A DNA stretch of 64,000 bases, from assembly GCF_022267315.1 (NCBI RefSeq), contig NZ_JAIKLE010000029.1:20117-84116 (forward strand), written 5' to 3'. A model generated the notes under the pieces. It was not told the DNA's origin, ran no database searches, and saw only the letters and a list, made by a program, of their open reading frames with translations. Below, in pieces: positions 37,824 to 47,459 of this stretch; the first letter of the stretch is position 1; each line of letters begins with the position of its first letter. The position numbers and the translations under genes were made by a program. The stretch is from Maribellus maritimus (GTDB lineage: Bacteria > Bacteroidota > Bacteroidia > Bacteroidales > Prolixibacteraceae).

Positions 37824-38579
37824 ATGGAAAAGAAAAATTTGTGTATTGCCTTCTCCACTCAAAAAGGAGGGGCAGGAAAAACAACCCTGACCGTACTGGC
37901 AGCTTCATACCTGCATTACGTGAAAGGGTACGATGTGGCAGTAGTGGATTGCGATTACCCGCAGTACAGCATTGCCGAAATGCGGGAGCGCGATTTGAAA
38001 ATGGCCACGGACGACGATTATTATAAGTCGCTGGCTTACGAACAGTTCACCCGGCTGCAAAAGAAAATGTACCCGGTGGTAAAGAGCCTTCCCGAAAAAG
38101 CCCCGGAAACTGCCGAAGCGTTAATGGCTAAAGGGAAATATGACATTATCTTTTTTGATTTACCAGGAACGGTCAATAAGGAAGGGGTGATTTATACCTT
38201 ATCACAAATGGATTATATTTTTTCACCAATCAGTGCTGACAGGGTTGTACTTGAAAGCACGCTCCGTTTTGCTTCCCGACTGAATGACAACATTATCACT
38301 ACCGGGAAGTCCAGGATTAAAGGCCTATACATGGTTTGGAATTTGGTGGATGGCCGGGAGAAAACAGAATTATACGAAGTCTATGAACAGGTTATTGCAG
38401 AACTTCACCTTCCACTTCTAAAAACCTTTCTGCCTGACAGCAAGCGTTTTCGCCGCGAGCTTCCTACATCTCACAAAGCCCTGTTCCGTTCGACCATGTT
38501 CCCCGCCAACAATGCGTTGCTGAAAGGAAGTAACCTCGATACCCTTATGGAAGAAATTTTGGAAATCATCAAAATATAA
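37824..38579 (+). CDS. traA: ParA-family ATPase at head of tra operon
   Basis: 251 residues. A deviant Walker A KGGAGKTT lies near residue 16, VVDCDYPQ is switch I and IIFFDLPG is Walker B-like. ParA ATPases position plasmids or secretion machinery. In CTnDOT-type elements this is TraA at the start of the transfer operon. It may place the conjugation apparatus or help element stability; its exact job is unknown. It is followed by the DUF3408 gene 4 bp later. Confidence 0.9.
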   Translation: MEKKNLCIAFSTQKGGAGKTTLTVLAASYLHYVKGYDVAVVDCDYPQYSIAEMRERDLKMATDDDYYKSLAYEQFTRLQKKMYPVVKSLPEKAPETAEALMAKGKYDIIFFDLPGTVNKEGVIYTLSQMDYIFSPISADRVVLESTLRFASRLNDNIITTGKSRIKGLYMVWNLVDGREKTELYEVYEQVIAELHLPLLKTFLPDSKRFRRELPTSHKALFRSTMFPANNALLKGSNLDTLMEEILEIIKI

Positions 38580-38583
38580 GACT

Positions 38584-39012
38584 ATGGCCAAAACAATCAA
38601 AAAAGAGGATATAAACGAAAAAGCAATTATTGCTTCTTTCCTTCAGGACGTACCGTTAGACCATGAATCACTGATGAGTGAGAATAATGAAATTTCTGGT
38701 AAACCACCCGCCCCAAAGACGGAAACGTCTAAAGACGAAACCCGACGCAGACGTGGCAAAGAACAGGATTATGAAACGCTTTTTGTCAAAGAGTCTTCTA
38801 TTACTGCCCGAACAGGCAAAATGGTTTATATCCGCCGGGATTTTCATGATACGATTCAGACCATATGCCGTGTAATCGGGAGCAACAAAGTTTCGCTATC
38901 CGGTTACATCGACAACATACTGGTTCATCATTTTGAAACTTATGGTGGTGAGATTACTCGTCTGTACGAAGAAAAGCATAAGGGAATAAACATCACTAAG
39001 ATTTCAGAATAA
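38584..39012 (+). CDS. DUF3408 protein (TraB-like)
   Basis: 142 residues. The disordered, charged N-terminal half (TKDETRRRRGKEQD) is followed by the conserved second half: VKESSITARTGKMVYIRRDFHDTIQTICRVIGSNKVSLSGYIDNILVHHFE, a ribbon-helix-helix-like segment. DUF3408 proteins stand directly behind ParA in Bacteroides transfer operons and may be its ParB-like DNA-binding partner. That pairing is inferred from gene order and the basic RHH-like fold. Confidence 0.82.
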   Translation: MAKTIKKEDINEKAIIASFLQDVPLDHESLMSENNEISGKPPAPKTETSKDETRRRRGKEQDYETLFVKESSITARTGKMVYIRRDFHDTIQTICRVIGSNKVSLSGYIDNILVHHFETYGGEITRLYEEKHKGINITKISE

Positions 39013-39045
39013 AAATTTCGGTAGCAACTCAAATTCCAGTAACAG

Positions 39046-39792
39046 ATGATAACCATTACACTCAATACAGTATTGTCACTGCTGGTCGCTTTTGCCATAC
39101 TTTACGCGCTCTGGACGATGCACTTTTTCATTTCTGAAAACCGGCGTTTTCGGAAAGAAAACAGGGAGGCAATGTTCCGGGAACAGGACAAGAAAAAGAA
39201 CAAAGGTGATATTGTCGGTAAAAGCCAGTTTGTCCTCAAGGAACGCATCCCTGTGACACAAACGGCCATAGAAGCTGACAACGAAAAAGATAAGCGGAAA
39301 GAAAATATATTTGCCCTGTCAGATGTACCCAAAGAACATTCCCGGATAATTCCAGCGGACGAACTGGACGACGTTTTCGGCGAAGTTCCTCCCGGCGAAG
39401 CCAACCCGCCACTCGACATTGACTGTCCGATGCCGGAAGAACCGGAACTGGCAGATGAAGAGGAAGAATACGAGGCCTTACAGGTTTCAGGCCGCTTGTT
39501 GGCCGAGGGAATCAGTTTTGAACAAATGGGCGAAGCCTACCGCACCGTGGTACACAATCCAATTATTACTGAAGAGAAGAAAGAAGAAACAGGACGAGTT
39601 CTTCTGCACCTGAAACATACCGACATGTTTGAAGCAATGGTTTCAGGTGAACCCGAAAGGGAGGACAGGGTCGGCGGATTAATGGATTCGTACCTGAAAG
39701 CTTTTCATCAGCGGAAAGCTGAACGGTCGGGAGAAGATAAGACTCCTGCGGTCCCTGTTCCCCGAGGGTTTGACGTCCGCAAGTATGTCTAA
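39046..39792 (+). CDS. Conjugation protein TraD-like (membrane-anchored)
   Basis: 248 residues. One N-terminal membrane span (TVLSLLVAFAILYALWTMHFF) is followed by a charged, acidic cytoplasmic part with FALSDVPKEHSRIIPADELDDVFGEVPPGEANPP, a stretch common to the TraD-like proteins of Bacteroides tra operons. No catalytic motif is visible. It stands between DUF3408 and traE, as in CTnDOT. It could anchor the ATPases to the membrane. Confidence 0.7.
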   Translation: MITITLNTVLSLLVAFAILYALWTMHFFISENRRFRKENREAMFREQDKKKNKGDIVGKSQFVLKERIPVTQTAIEADNEKDKRKENIFALSDVPKEHSRIIPADELDDVFGEVPPGEANPPLDIDCPMPEEPELADEEEEYEALQVSGRLLAEGISFEQMGEAYRTVVHNPIITEEKKEETGRVLLHLKHTDMFEAMVSGEPEREDRVGGLMDSYLKAFHQRKAERSGEDKTPAVPVPRGFDVRKYV

Positions 39793-39937
39793 CAAATTAA
39801 AAAATCAAAGATGAAAAAGCACGATTACGGATAGGCAAGGTTGCATTTCACACGACCGCTAAAATATCCGAAAACAAACAATTTATTTAACCGGTGCGGG
39901 GCTATAAACGCCTTGCACTATAAACAAAGAAATCAGC
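39793..39937 (+). promoter_or_regulatory. Leader in front of traE
   Basis: Contains GCTAAAATATCCG (39848-39860) followed by an A-rich stretch. The same element appears in front of traN (47407) and, on the other strand, mobA (37105), and less exactly in front of the DUF1896 gene (16923). This suggests a shared leader or regulator site for ICE transfer genes. Confidence 0.4.
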
Positions 39938-40255
39938 ATGAAAGAAATGAGTATGAAAAATAAAAAAATTCTGACGTCGGCAGCTTTTATCCTGGCTGCC
40001 GTTTCAACCGCCTTCGCACAGGGCGACGGCACTGCCGGTATTACGGAGGCCACCGATATGGTGACCTCGTACTTTGATCCGGGAACAAAACTGATATACG
40101 CCATCGGCGCCGTGGTAGGGCTTATCGGAGGCATAAAAGTTTACAACAAGTTCAGCTCAGGAGACCCGGACACCAGCAAAACTGCAGCAAGCTGGTTCGG
40201 GGCGTGTATTTTCCTTATTGTTGCAGCCACCATCCTGCGTTCCTTCTTCCTTTAA
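39938..40255 (+). CDS. traE: TraE (DUF4134), pilin-like T4SS protein
   Basis: 105 residues. A signal peptide (ILTSAAFILAAVSTAFAQG) precedes two hydrophobic segments, LIYAIGAVVGLIGGIKVY and ASWFGACIFLIVAATILRSFF, separated by a charged turn. This is the VirB2-like small membrane protein of the Bacteroidota (MPF_B) type IV secretion system. It is thought to form the pilus or channel subunit. It starts at the ATG at 39938; 39953 is an alternative start. Confidence 0.87.
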   Translation: MKEMSMKNKKILTSAAFILAAVSTAFAQGDGTAGITEATDMVTSYFDPGTKLIYAIGAVVGLIGGIKVYNKFSSGDPDTSKTAASWFGACIFLIVAATILRSFFL

Positions 40256-40275
40256 TAAACTACAAAGAGATCATT

Positions 40276-40605
40276 ATGGAGTACAATATCAATAAAGGAA
40301 TCGGCAAAAGCGTGGAATTTAAGGGCCTGAAGTCCCAGTACCTGTTCATCTTTGCAGCCGGGTTGCTTGCTGTGTTCGTGGTGTTTGTCATCCTCTACAT
40401 GGCAGGCGTCAGCCAGTGGGTTTGTATCGGGTTCGGGGTGATTGCCGCTTCGGTGTTGGTATGGTTGACCTTCAACCTGAATGCCCGTTACGGAGAATCA
40501 GGTCTGATGAAGCTCATGGCCAAAAAACAGCATCCCCGTTACCTGATTAACCGGAAAGTTCCCCACAGCCTTTTCCAAAAAGTGAGAAAGGAGAATGCAG
40601 TATGA
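40276..40605 (+). CDS. traF: TraF (DUF4133), VirB3-like
   Basis: 109 residues from the ATG at 40276. Two membrane spans (YLFIFAAGLLAVFVVFVILYMAGV and WVCIGFGVIAASVLVWLTFNL) follow a short conserved N-terminus (NINKGIGKSVEFKGLKSQY). It is the VirB3-like inner-membrane partner of the TraG ATPase, with which it overlaps by 4 bases. Confidence 0.87.
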   Translation: MEYNINKGIGKSVEFKGLKSQYLFIFAAGLLAVFVVFVILYMAGVSQWVCIGFGVIAASVLVWLTFNLNARYGESGLMKLMAKKQHPRYLINRKVPHSLFQKVRKENAV

Positions 40606-43100
40606 GGAATATCCTAAAAGCAACGACTATCGAAAGCAAGTTCCCACTGCTAAGTGTGGAGCATGACTGTATTGTCAGCAAGGAAGCCGATATAACGGTA
40701 GTTTTCCGTGTAAGCCTGCCGGAACTATTTACGGTAACTTCGCCCGAATACGAAGCCATTCATTCTGCCTGGGCCAAAGCGGTCAAAGTACTTCCCGATT
40801 ATAGTGTAGTACATAAGCAAGATTGGTTTGTCCGTGAAACTTACCAACCTAAATCAGACAACGGAGAAATGAGTTTCCTCTCCCGAAGCTACGAACGTCA
40901 TTTTAATGAACGTCCCTACCTGAACCATGAATGCTTCCTCTACCTGACCAAAACGACCAAAGAGCGGATGCGGATGCAAAGCAACTTTTCATCCCTCTGC
41001 CGGGGCAATATCATCTCCAAAGAAGTCAATAAAGACAATACGGTCAGGTTCCTGGAGGCTGTAGGACAGTTTGAGCGGATTATCAACGACAGCGGTTTTA
41101 TTAGCCTTGTCCGGCTTAAGACCGATGAGATTGTCGGAACACCGGAAAATGCCGGGTTAATAGAGAAATACTTTTCACTTTCACTCGATAATACTACCTG
41201 TCTGGAAGATTTGGAACTGGGGGCAGATGGCCTCCGGATTGGAGAAAAACATGTCTGTCTACATACCTTGTCAGATGTGGAAGATTTACCCGGAAAGGTG
41301 AGTACTGATATGCGTTACGAAAAACTATCCACCGACCGGAGCGACTGCCTTTTGTCGTTTGCCGCTCCTGTTGGACTTTTGCTTGCTTGTGACCATGTGT
41401 ATAACCAGTATTTGTTTTTGGGTGACAGTACAGAAAACCTGCGGAAGTTTGAAAAGAGTGCCCGAAACATGCAGTCGCTATCACGGTATAGCCGGGGCAA
41501 TGCCATTAACAAGGAATGGATTGACCTTTACCTGAACCAGGCCCACTCGCACGGGTTGACTTCTATTCGCGCACACTTTAATGTGATGGCATGGAGCGAG
41601 GATGAGCAGGAACTAAAGCATATCCGTAACGAAGTTGGTTCTCAACTGGCATTAATGGAGTGTAAGCCCCGTCACAATACCGTGGACGCAGCTACCCTTT
41701 ACTGGGCGGCAATGCCGGGCAATGCAGGCGATTTTCCTTCCGAAGAATGCTTTTATACCTTCATCGAACAGGCGCTTTGCTTTTTTACCGAAGAAACCAA
41801 TTATCGCTCGTCACCATCGCCTTTTGGGATTAAGATGTGTGATCGTATAAGCGGAAAACCCATCCATCTGGACATTTCTGATTTACCGATGAAAAAGGGG
41901 ATTATCACCAACAGGAATAAATTCGTGCTGGGGCCAAGCGGAAGCGGAAAATCGTTCTTTATGAACCATCTGGTAAGGCAGTACTTTGAACAGGGGACCC
42001 ATGTTGTGCTTGTGGATACCGGGAACAGCTATCAGGGATTGTGTGAAATGATTCACCGGAAAACCAAGGGAGAGGACGGCGTTTATTTCACTTACACCGA
42101 AGAACACCCGATTTCATTCAATCCATTTTTTACGGACGATTATATGTTCGATGTGGAAAAGAAAGACAGCATCAAAACTCTGCTCCTGACCCTGTGGAAA
42201 AGTGAAGACGACAAAGTATCCAAAACCGAAAGCGGAGAACTGGGCAGCGCGGTATCGGCTTACATCCGCCGGATTCAGGAAAACCGGAATATCACACCCA
42301 GTTTTAATACGTTCTACGAATACATGCGCGATGACTACCGCCGTGAACTGGAAGAACGGGAAATCAAGGTTGGTCGGGATGATTTTAATATCGACAATAT
42401 GCTAACCACCCTGAGGCAGTACTACCGGGGCGGACGCTTTGATTTTCTGCTGAACTCGGATAAAAATATCGACCTGTTGTCAAAACGCTTTATCGTATTC
42501 GAGATAGATGCCATAAAGGAAAACCGCGAGCTTTTTCCCGTGGTGACCATCATCATCATGGAGGCTTTTATCAATAAAATGCGCCGTTTGAAAGGCGTTC
42601 GGAAACAATTGATAGTGGAAGAGGCATGGAAGGCAATTGCTTCGGCTAATATGGCTGAATACCTGCGATATATGTATAAAACCGTCCGTAAGTATTTTGG
42701 CGAAGCCATTGTGGTTACGCAGGAAGTGGACGATATTATTTCCAGCCCTGTGGTCAAGGAAAGTATCATCAATAATTCGGATTGCAAGATACTGCTTGAC
42801 CAACGCAAGTACATGAACAAGTTTGACCAGATACAGGCTTTGCTGGGACTGACGGAAAAAGAAAAATCGCAAATACTCTCCATTAACATGAGTAATGCAC
42901 CCAGCCGCCGGTATAAAGAAGTATGGATAGGATTGGGAGGTGTTCAAAGTGCGGTCTATGCTACAGAAGTTTCGATGAGTGAATACATGACTTACACCAC
43001 CGAAGAATCGGAAAAAATGGAAGTGATGCAGCTTGCAGGAAAACTGGACGGTGACATCGAACTGGCCATTAAACAACTTACAGAAAGCAAACAGCAATAA
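40602..43100 (+). CDS. traG: TraG, VirB4-type conjugation ATPase
   Basis: 832 residues. The N-terminal CagE/TrbE-like half is followed by the ATPase: Walker A LGPSGSGKSFF near residue 444, Walker B FIVFEIDAI, and later LIVEEAWKAIAS and VVTQEVDDI. VirB4 ATPases drive pilus assembly and substrate transfer at the inner membrane and are the most conserved gene of the system. It overlaps traF by 4 bases and precedes the small DUF3876 gene by 10 bp. Confidence 0.94.
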   Translation: MRNILKATTIESKFPLLSVEHDCIVSKEADITVVFRVSLPELFTVTSPEYEAIHSAWAKAVKVLPDYSVVHKQDWFVRETYQPKSDNGEMSFLSRSYERHFNERPYLNHECFLYLTKTTKERMRMQSNFSSLCRGNIISKEVNKDNTVRFLEAVGQFERIINDSGFISLVRLKTDEIVGTPENAGLIEKYFSLSLDNTTCLEDLELGADGLRIGEKHVCLHTLSDVEDLPGKVSTDMRYEKLSTDRSDCLLSFAAPVGLLLACDHVYNQYLFLGDSTENLRKFEKSARNMQSLSRYSRGNAINKEWIDLYLNQAHSHGLTSIRAHFNVMAWSEDEQELKHIRNEVGSQLALMECKPRHNTVDAATLYWAAMPGNAGDFPSEECFYTFIEQALCFFTEETNYRSSPSPFGIKMCDRISGKPIHLDISDLPMKKGIITNRNKFVLGPSGSGKSFFMNHLVRQYFEQGTHVVLVDTGNSYQGLCEMIHRKTKGEDGVYFTYTEEHPISFNPFFTDDYMFDVEKKDSIKTLLLTLWKSEDDKVSKTESGELGSAVSAYIRRIQENRNITPSFNTFYEYMRDDYRRELEEREIKVGRDDFNIDNMLTTLRQYYRGGRFDFLLNSDKNIDLLSKRFIVFEIDAIKENRELFPVVTIIIMEAFINKMRRLKGVRKQLIVEEAWKAIASANMAEYLRYMYKTVRKYFGEAIVVTQEVDDIISSPVVKESIINNSDCKILLDQRKYMNKFDQIQALLGLTEKEKSQILSINMSNAPSRRYKEVWIGLGGVQSAVYATEVSMSEYMTYTTEESEKMEVMQLAGKLDGDIELAIKQLTESKQQ

Positions 43101-43110
43101 CAGGCAGCCC

Positions 43111-43422
43111 ATGTATTCAGAAACTACCGGGACCAATCCATTGGAAGCAAAAACTGAATTTGCAATGGACGATATAACCGGGCGATGGAAAAGCCGCGAA
43201 GGTGCGCCGGATATCCGGATATACAGAAACAGTGATAAGAAAAATGGCTGCTTCTTTATGGAGTTTGCTTTCAAAGCCGGAGAAATGTTCCGGTGTCCTG
43301 TCAAAAAACATCAGGGTATCCGGTATGTCAACCTTTACGGAGTGATGAGCCTGTCCTACAATACCGACAATGACGTACTGCAACTTTCCGCCTACGGAAA
43401 ATATTACAGGGTTGAGGATTAG
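43111..43422 (+). CDS. DUF3876-like small ICE protein
   Basis: 103 residues from the ATG at 43111; longer upstream extensions run into traG and are rejected. The sequence ITGRWKSREGAPDIRIYRNSDKK...CFFMEFAF is the beta-rich pattern I associate with DUF3876, found in the tra operon of Bacteroides ICEs. No signal or membrane segment is evident. Function is unknown. Confidence 0.75.
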   Translation: MYSETTGTNPLEAKTEFAMDDITGRWKSREGAPDIRIYRNSDKKNGCFFMEFAFKAGEMFRCPVKKHQGIRYVNLYGVMSLSYNTDNDVLQLSAYGKYYRVED

Positions 43423-43486
43423 TATCCTGCAGGAACTAATCCCAGCCCTTTCAACCCAAAGTATCGATAAACAAAAAAGAAAGAAT

Positions 43487-44107
43487 ATGAAACGAATCTT
43501 TATAATTACGTGCATAGCACTGATTGGCTTTTCCTTCCAGTCCAAAGCACAGTGGGCGGTAATCGACCCGTCCAATCTTGTACAGAATATCCAGCAGGTG
43601 GTCAAATCTTCGTCCACCCTGACCAATATGATAAAGAATGTGCAGGAAACAGTTAAAATTTATGAGCAGGGTAAAGAATACTATGAAGCCTTAAAGTCGG
43701 TAAATAACCTGGTTAAAGATGCCCGCAAGGTAAAACTGACTATCGAAATGATTAGCGAAATCAGCGACATCTATATCACGGGTTTTAACAAGATGGTTGC
43801 CGACCCAAATTTTACGGTGGACGAGCTGGCCGCTATTTCATTAGGATATGCCCGTCTGATGGAAGAAGGGGGTGCATTGGTTACGGAACTGAAAAACATC
43901 GTAACCAGTAGTAACGGGCTTTCGATGACGGACAAGGAGCGCATGGAAGTGATTGACCAGATTTATAACCGGATGCTCGGATACCGTAATCTGACAAGGT
44001 ATTACACGCAGAAAAGCATCTCTGTTTCGTTTATCCGGGCCAAAGCAAAAGCCGATACTGACAGGGTGCTGGCGCTTTACGGCAGTCCTTCGGAAAGATA
44101 TTGGTAA
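43487..44107 (+). CDS. traI: TraI (DUF4141), T4SS component
   Basis: 206 residues from the ATG at 43487. A signal peptide (ITCIALIGFSFQSKAQ) precedes a long helical protein (VQNIQQVVKSSSTLTNMIKNVQETVKIYEQ) like the VirB5-type minor pilus proteins. It would be periplasmic. The upstream in-frame extension overlaps the previous gene and lacks a signal. Confidence 0.85.
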   Translation: MKRIFIITCIALIGFSFQSKAQWAVIDPSNLVQNIQQVVKSSSTLTNMIKNVQETVKIYEQGKEYYEALKSVNNLVKDARKVKLTIEMISEISDIYITGFNKMVADPNFTVDELAAISLGYARLMEEGGALVTELKNIVTSSNGLSMTDKERMEVIDQIYNRMLGYRNLTRYYTQKSISVSFIRAKAKADTDRVLALYGSPSERYW

Positions 44108-44127
44108 TAGGTAAAAACTTGCAAATT

Positions 44128-45114
44128 ATGGATTTTGATAACCTGCACCAGGTTCTGAGGAACCTCTACGAAGATATGATTCCTCTTTGCGGCGACATGA
44201 TTGGCGTGGCAAAGGGGCTGGCCGGACTGGGAGCTTTGTTTTATGTGGCATACCGGGTATGGCAGGCTCTGGCACGGGCTGAACCCATCGATGTATTCCC
44301 GCTGCTCCGCCCGTTTGCCATCGGGCTGTGCATCCTTTTTTTTCCAACCATTGTTTTGGGGACTATCAATGCAGTGATGAGCCCGATTGTGACGGGTACG
44401 CATAGTATTTTGGAAACCCAGACTTTTGATATGGAGGCTTACCAGCTACAAAAAGAAGAACTGGAATACGAAGCGCGTGTCCGGGAAGGGAAAGCATGGC
44501 TGGTGGATGACGAAGCCTACGACCAGAAACTGAAAGACCTCGGAATCTGGGACACCCCTGAAATCATCGGGATGTGGAGTGAAAGGTTTTGGTACGACAT
44601 TAAAATGTGGTTCCGTCAGGTGGTAAGAGATTTACTGGAATTGCTATTCAATGCCGCAGCACTGATAATTGACACTTTGCGGACTTTCTTTTTGGTGGTG
44701 TTGTCCATTTTGGGTCCTGTTGCGTTTGCTTTTTCCGTTTACGACGGGTTTCAGGCAACGCTTACCCAGTGGCTTGCCCGCTACATCAGCGTTTACCTTT
44801 GGCTGCCGGTTTCCGATCTTTTTTCGGCGGTACTGGCACGCATTCAGGTACTGATGCTGGAAGCAGATATCAAACTGCTGGAAGACCCCAATTATATCCC
44901 TGACGGTTCCAACGGGATTTACATTGTGTTTATGCTCATTGGTATTATCGGGTACTTTACGGTTCCGACTGTGGCCAACTGGATTATCCAGTCGGGCGGC
45001 ATGGGTAGCGCCAATCACGCCATTAACAAGACCGCAGGAAAAGCAGGAAGCTATGCCGCTGGCATGGCTGGGGGCGCTGCCGGGAATATAGGCGGCCGTC
45101 TCGTTGGGCGATAA
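44128..45114 (+). CDS. traJ: TraJ, VirB6-like membrane protein
   Basis: 328 residues from the ATG at 44128. Several membrane spans are visible: GLGALFYVAYRVW, FAIGLCILFFPTIVLGTI, TLRTFFLVVLSILGPVAFAF, YISVYLWLPVSDLF and IVFMLIGIIGYFTVPTVANWI. A Gly/Ala-rich tail (AGKAGSYAAGMAGGAAG) ends the protein. It is the polytopic channel component of the MPF_B secretion system, likely contacting TraG and the DNA substrate. Confidence 0.87.
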   Translation: MDFDNLHQVLRNLYEDMIPLCGDMIGVAKGLAGLGALFYVAYRVWQALARAEPIDVFPLLRPFAIGLCILFFPTIVLGTINAVMSPIVTGTHSILETQTFDMEAYQLQKEELEYEARVREGKAWLVDDEAYDQKLKDLGIWDTPEIIGMWSERFWYDIKMWFRQVVRDLLELLFNAAALIIDTLRTFFLVVLSILGPVAFAFSVYDGFQATLTQWLARYISVYLWLPVSDLFSAVLARIQVLMLEADIKLLEDPNYIPDGSNGIYIVFMLIGIIGYFTVPTVANWIIQSGGMGSANHAINKTAGKAGSYAAGMAGGAAGNIGGRLVGR

Positions 45115-45142
45115 TCATAACAATCAAAAAAACAAAAGAATT

Positions 45143-45766
45143 ATGGAATTTAAAAGTTTGAAAAACATAGAAACATCATTCCGGCAAATCCGATTTTTCG
45201 CCCTGGTATTTCTTTGTCTCTGTACCGGGATAACCATTTATTCGGTGTGGAATGCTTTCAGTTATGCCGAAGCGCAGCGGCAGAGAATATATGTACTCGA
45301 CCAGGGGAAATCGCTTATGCTGGCGCTCTCCCAGGACATGGACCAGAACCGGCCGGTGGAGGCGCGTGACCATGTGACCCGCTTTCATGAACTGTTCTTT
45401 ACCCTTTCGCCCGACCGGGAGGCCATTGAAACAAATATCACCCGCGCACTCTTCCTTGCCGACAAAAGTGCTTATAACTATTATCAGGACATGCAGGAAA
45501 AAGGGTACTTCAACCGGGTGGTCGCAGGGAATATCCAGCAGGTAATACAGGTGGACAGCGTGGCGTGTAACTTTTCCGGTTATCCATATACCGCTGTTAC
45601 CTACGCGCGGCAAAGGATTATTCGGTCAAGCAATGTAACTGAACGCTCTCTTGTTACCCGCTGCAACCTGATTAACTCGGTCAGGAGCGATAATAATCCT
45701 CACGGGTTTACCATTGAGAAATTCGAAATCATTGAAAACAAAGACATCCGGGTTTTGGACCGGTAA
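45143..45766 (+). CDS. traK: TraK, VirB8-like T4SS protein
   Basis: 207 residues from the ATG at 45143. One N-terminal membrane span (FFALVFLCLCTGITIYSVW) is followed by a periplasmic domain with helices and then strands (FTLSPDREAIETNITRALFLADKSAYN). This layout matches TraK of CTnDOT, equivalent to VirB8. It is a scaffold for channel assembly. Spacing to the next gene is 6 bp. Confidence 0.87.
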   Translation: MEFKSLKNIETSFRQIRFFALVFLCLCTGITIYSVWNAFSYAEAQRQRIYVLDQGKSLMLALSQDMDQNRPVEARDHVTRFHELFFTLSPDREAIETNITRALFLADKSAYNYYQDMQEKGYFNRVVAGNIQQVIQVDSVACNFSGYPYTAVTYARQRIIRSSNVTERSLVTRCNLINSVRSDNNPHGFTIEKFEIIENKDIRVLDR

Positions 45767-45772
45767 AATGTT

Positions 45773-46075
45773 ATGGCAAAAAACCAAAAAAGAATCACTG
45801 GTATCGGGGAACAGTTGGAAAACCATCTCCGACTGTGGTGCTGGAGGATTCCTCCCGGTAAAAGGATTACCGTAATACTGACCTTTCTTTCCCTTTTTGC
45901 GGGGCTTTCTCTCTACATCACTTTTTCATCCCTGTTCAGTTTCGGGGATAAAGAAAGGGAGAAGTTCAATTTCAAGCATATCGAAGGCTTGCAACTGGAA
46001 TTAAAGGACAAAAGGATTAAGCCCGAAAGTTTACAACGAATAAATAAATTTCAATATGAAAGAAACAGAGATTAA
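45773..46075 (+). CDS. traL: TraL-like (DUF3989) membrane protein
   Basis: 100 residues. A basic N-terminus (KNQKRITGIGEQLENHLRLWCWRIPPGKR) precedes a single span ITVILTFLSLFAGLSLYITF, then a hydrophilic tail. Position between traK and traM and this layout match TraL. The 3' end overlaps traM by 20 bases in another frame. Function in the secretion system is not established. Confidence 0.8.
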   Translation: MAKNQKRITGIGEQLENHLRLWCWRIPPGKRITVILTFLSLFAGLSLYITFSSLFSFGDKEREKFNFKHIEGLQLELKDKRIKPESLQRINKFQYERNRD

Positions 46076-47399
46076 TAACGGGGGAAAACCGACGGTGGAA
46101 GAAAAAAAGCCGCTTTCGCCCCAGCAGTTACAAAAAAGGAAGAAAATGGTGATTTTTCCCCTTTTCTTCCTACTGTTTGCTGTCAGTATGTGGTTCATTT
46201 TTGCACCGTCAGGCGACAAAACGGAAGAGACCGGGGATGTTTTTAATACCAACCTTCCCACACCAAAGAAAAGCGGGATTATCGCCGATAAGCGGGACGC
46301 TTACCGGCAGGAGGCTATGAGGGAAAAAGAGCAGGAAAAAATGCGTTCCCTGCAGGATTTTGCTTTTATGTTAGGCGATGAAACGCCGGAAGAAAAAATA
46401 TTGTCAGCTGAAACAGGACTACAGGATGTCACTGTATTTTCGGGGAACAAGGTCAACTCTTCATCTTTTAGAAACACTTCGGAAACCAGCCGGACCAGCG
46501 CGTTCCGCTCATCAACCAGTCAGTACCAGAATATCGACCGGCAATTGGGAAGCTTCTATAAAGAAACTGAACCTGAAAAAAATAGTCAGGAACAAGCGGC
46601 ACTGGAAGAACGCATCGGGGAACTGGAGCGACAGCTTCAGGAGAAAAACGAAGCGGAAGAGCAACTTGCACTGGTAGAAAAATCCTATGAGATTGCTGCC
46701 AGGTACATGCCTGCTGATAAATCAGCGACAGAAACAGTAGCTGCACCTGTACGAAATTCTTCGGAAACAGAAAAGGAAACTGCGTCTATTCCGGTATCGC
46801 AGGTGTCCGCCAAAGTGGTTTCGCTTCTCGCTGCTCCCGTACCTGATTCTGTATTTATGAGAGAATATGCAAAACCCCGCAACCTGGGTTTTCATACGGT
46901 TGCCGGAAAGGAGACAGAATCGACAAAGAACACTATTAGTGCCTGCGTTGATAAAACGGTAACTATTACCAGCGGTCAGGAAGTTCAGGTACGCATCCTG
47001 GAGCCAATACATGCCGGGAAAATACTGGTCCCGGAAAATACGCTTGTGTCCGGTTCTGCCCGGATTTCGGGAGAACGGATGAACATCTCGATAACTCATA
47101 TCCAGTATGCCGGGAACATCATTCCGGTTAAAATGGAGGTTTTCGATATGGACGGTAATCCGGGAATTTCGGTGCCGGGTTCGGAAGAACTCAACGCCGT
47201 AAAGGAAGTCGCTGCTAATATGGGCACATCAATGGGAAGCAGTATTACCATTACCGACGATGCCGGTTCGCAACTGCTGGCAGATTTAGGACGGAGTGTC
47301 GTTCAGGGAGCCTCACAATACGCGGGTAAAAAGATGCGGGCAGTAAGGGTTACCCTTAAAGCCGGGCACAAGGTATTACTGCTCCCATCCGGGCAGTAA
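46056..47399 (+). CDS. traM: TraM, VirB10-like T4SS protein
   Basis: 447 residues. A short cytoplasmic part with KPLSPQQLQKRKKM, one span VIFPLFFLLFAVSMWFIFAP, a long variable periplasmic linker containing a coiled coil (LEERIGELERQLQEKNEAEEQL), then a conserved C-terminal barrel: RILEPIHAGKILVPENTLVSG and TITDDAGSQLLADLGRSVVQG. VirB10-type proteins link inner and outer membranes and form the core channel with TraN. Confidence 0.88.
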   Translation: MKETEINNGGKPTVEEKKPLSPQQLQKRKKMVIFPLFFLLFAVSMWFIFAPSGDKTEETGDVFNTNLPTPKKSGIIADKRDAYRQEAMREKEQEKMRSLQDFAFMLGDETPEEKILSAETGLQDVTVFSGNKVNSSSFRNTSETSRTSAFRSSTSQYQNIDRQLGSFYKETEPEKNSQEQAALEERIGELERQLQEKNEAEEQLALVEKSYEIAARYMPADKSATETVAAPVRNSSETEKETASIPVSQVSAKVVSLLAAPVPDSVFMREYAKPRNLGFHTVAGKETESTKNTISACVDKTVTITSGQEVQVRILEPIHAGKILVPENTLVSGSARISGERMNISITHIQYAGNIIPVKMEVFDMDGNPGISVPGSEELNAVKEVAANMGTSMGSSITITDDAGSQLLADLGRSVVQGASQYAGKKMRAVRVTLKAGHKVLLLPSGQ

Positions 47400-47459
47400 A
47401 CGAGATTTTTCACCACTAAAATATCCAAAACAAACAAGTTCAATTAAAACAATCAGAGT

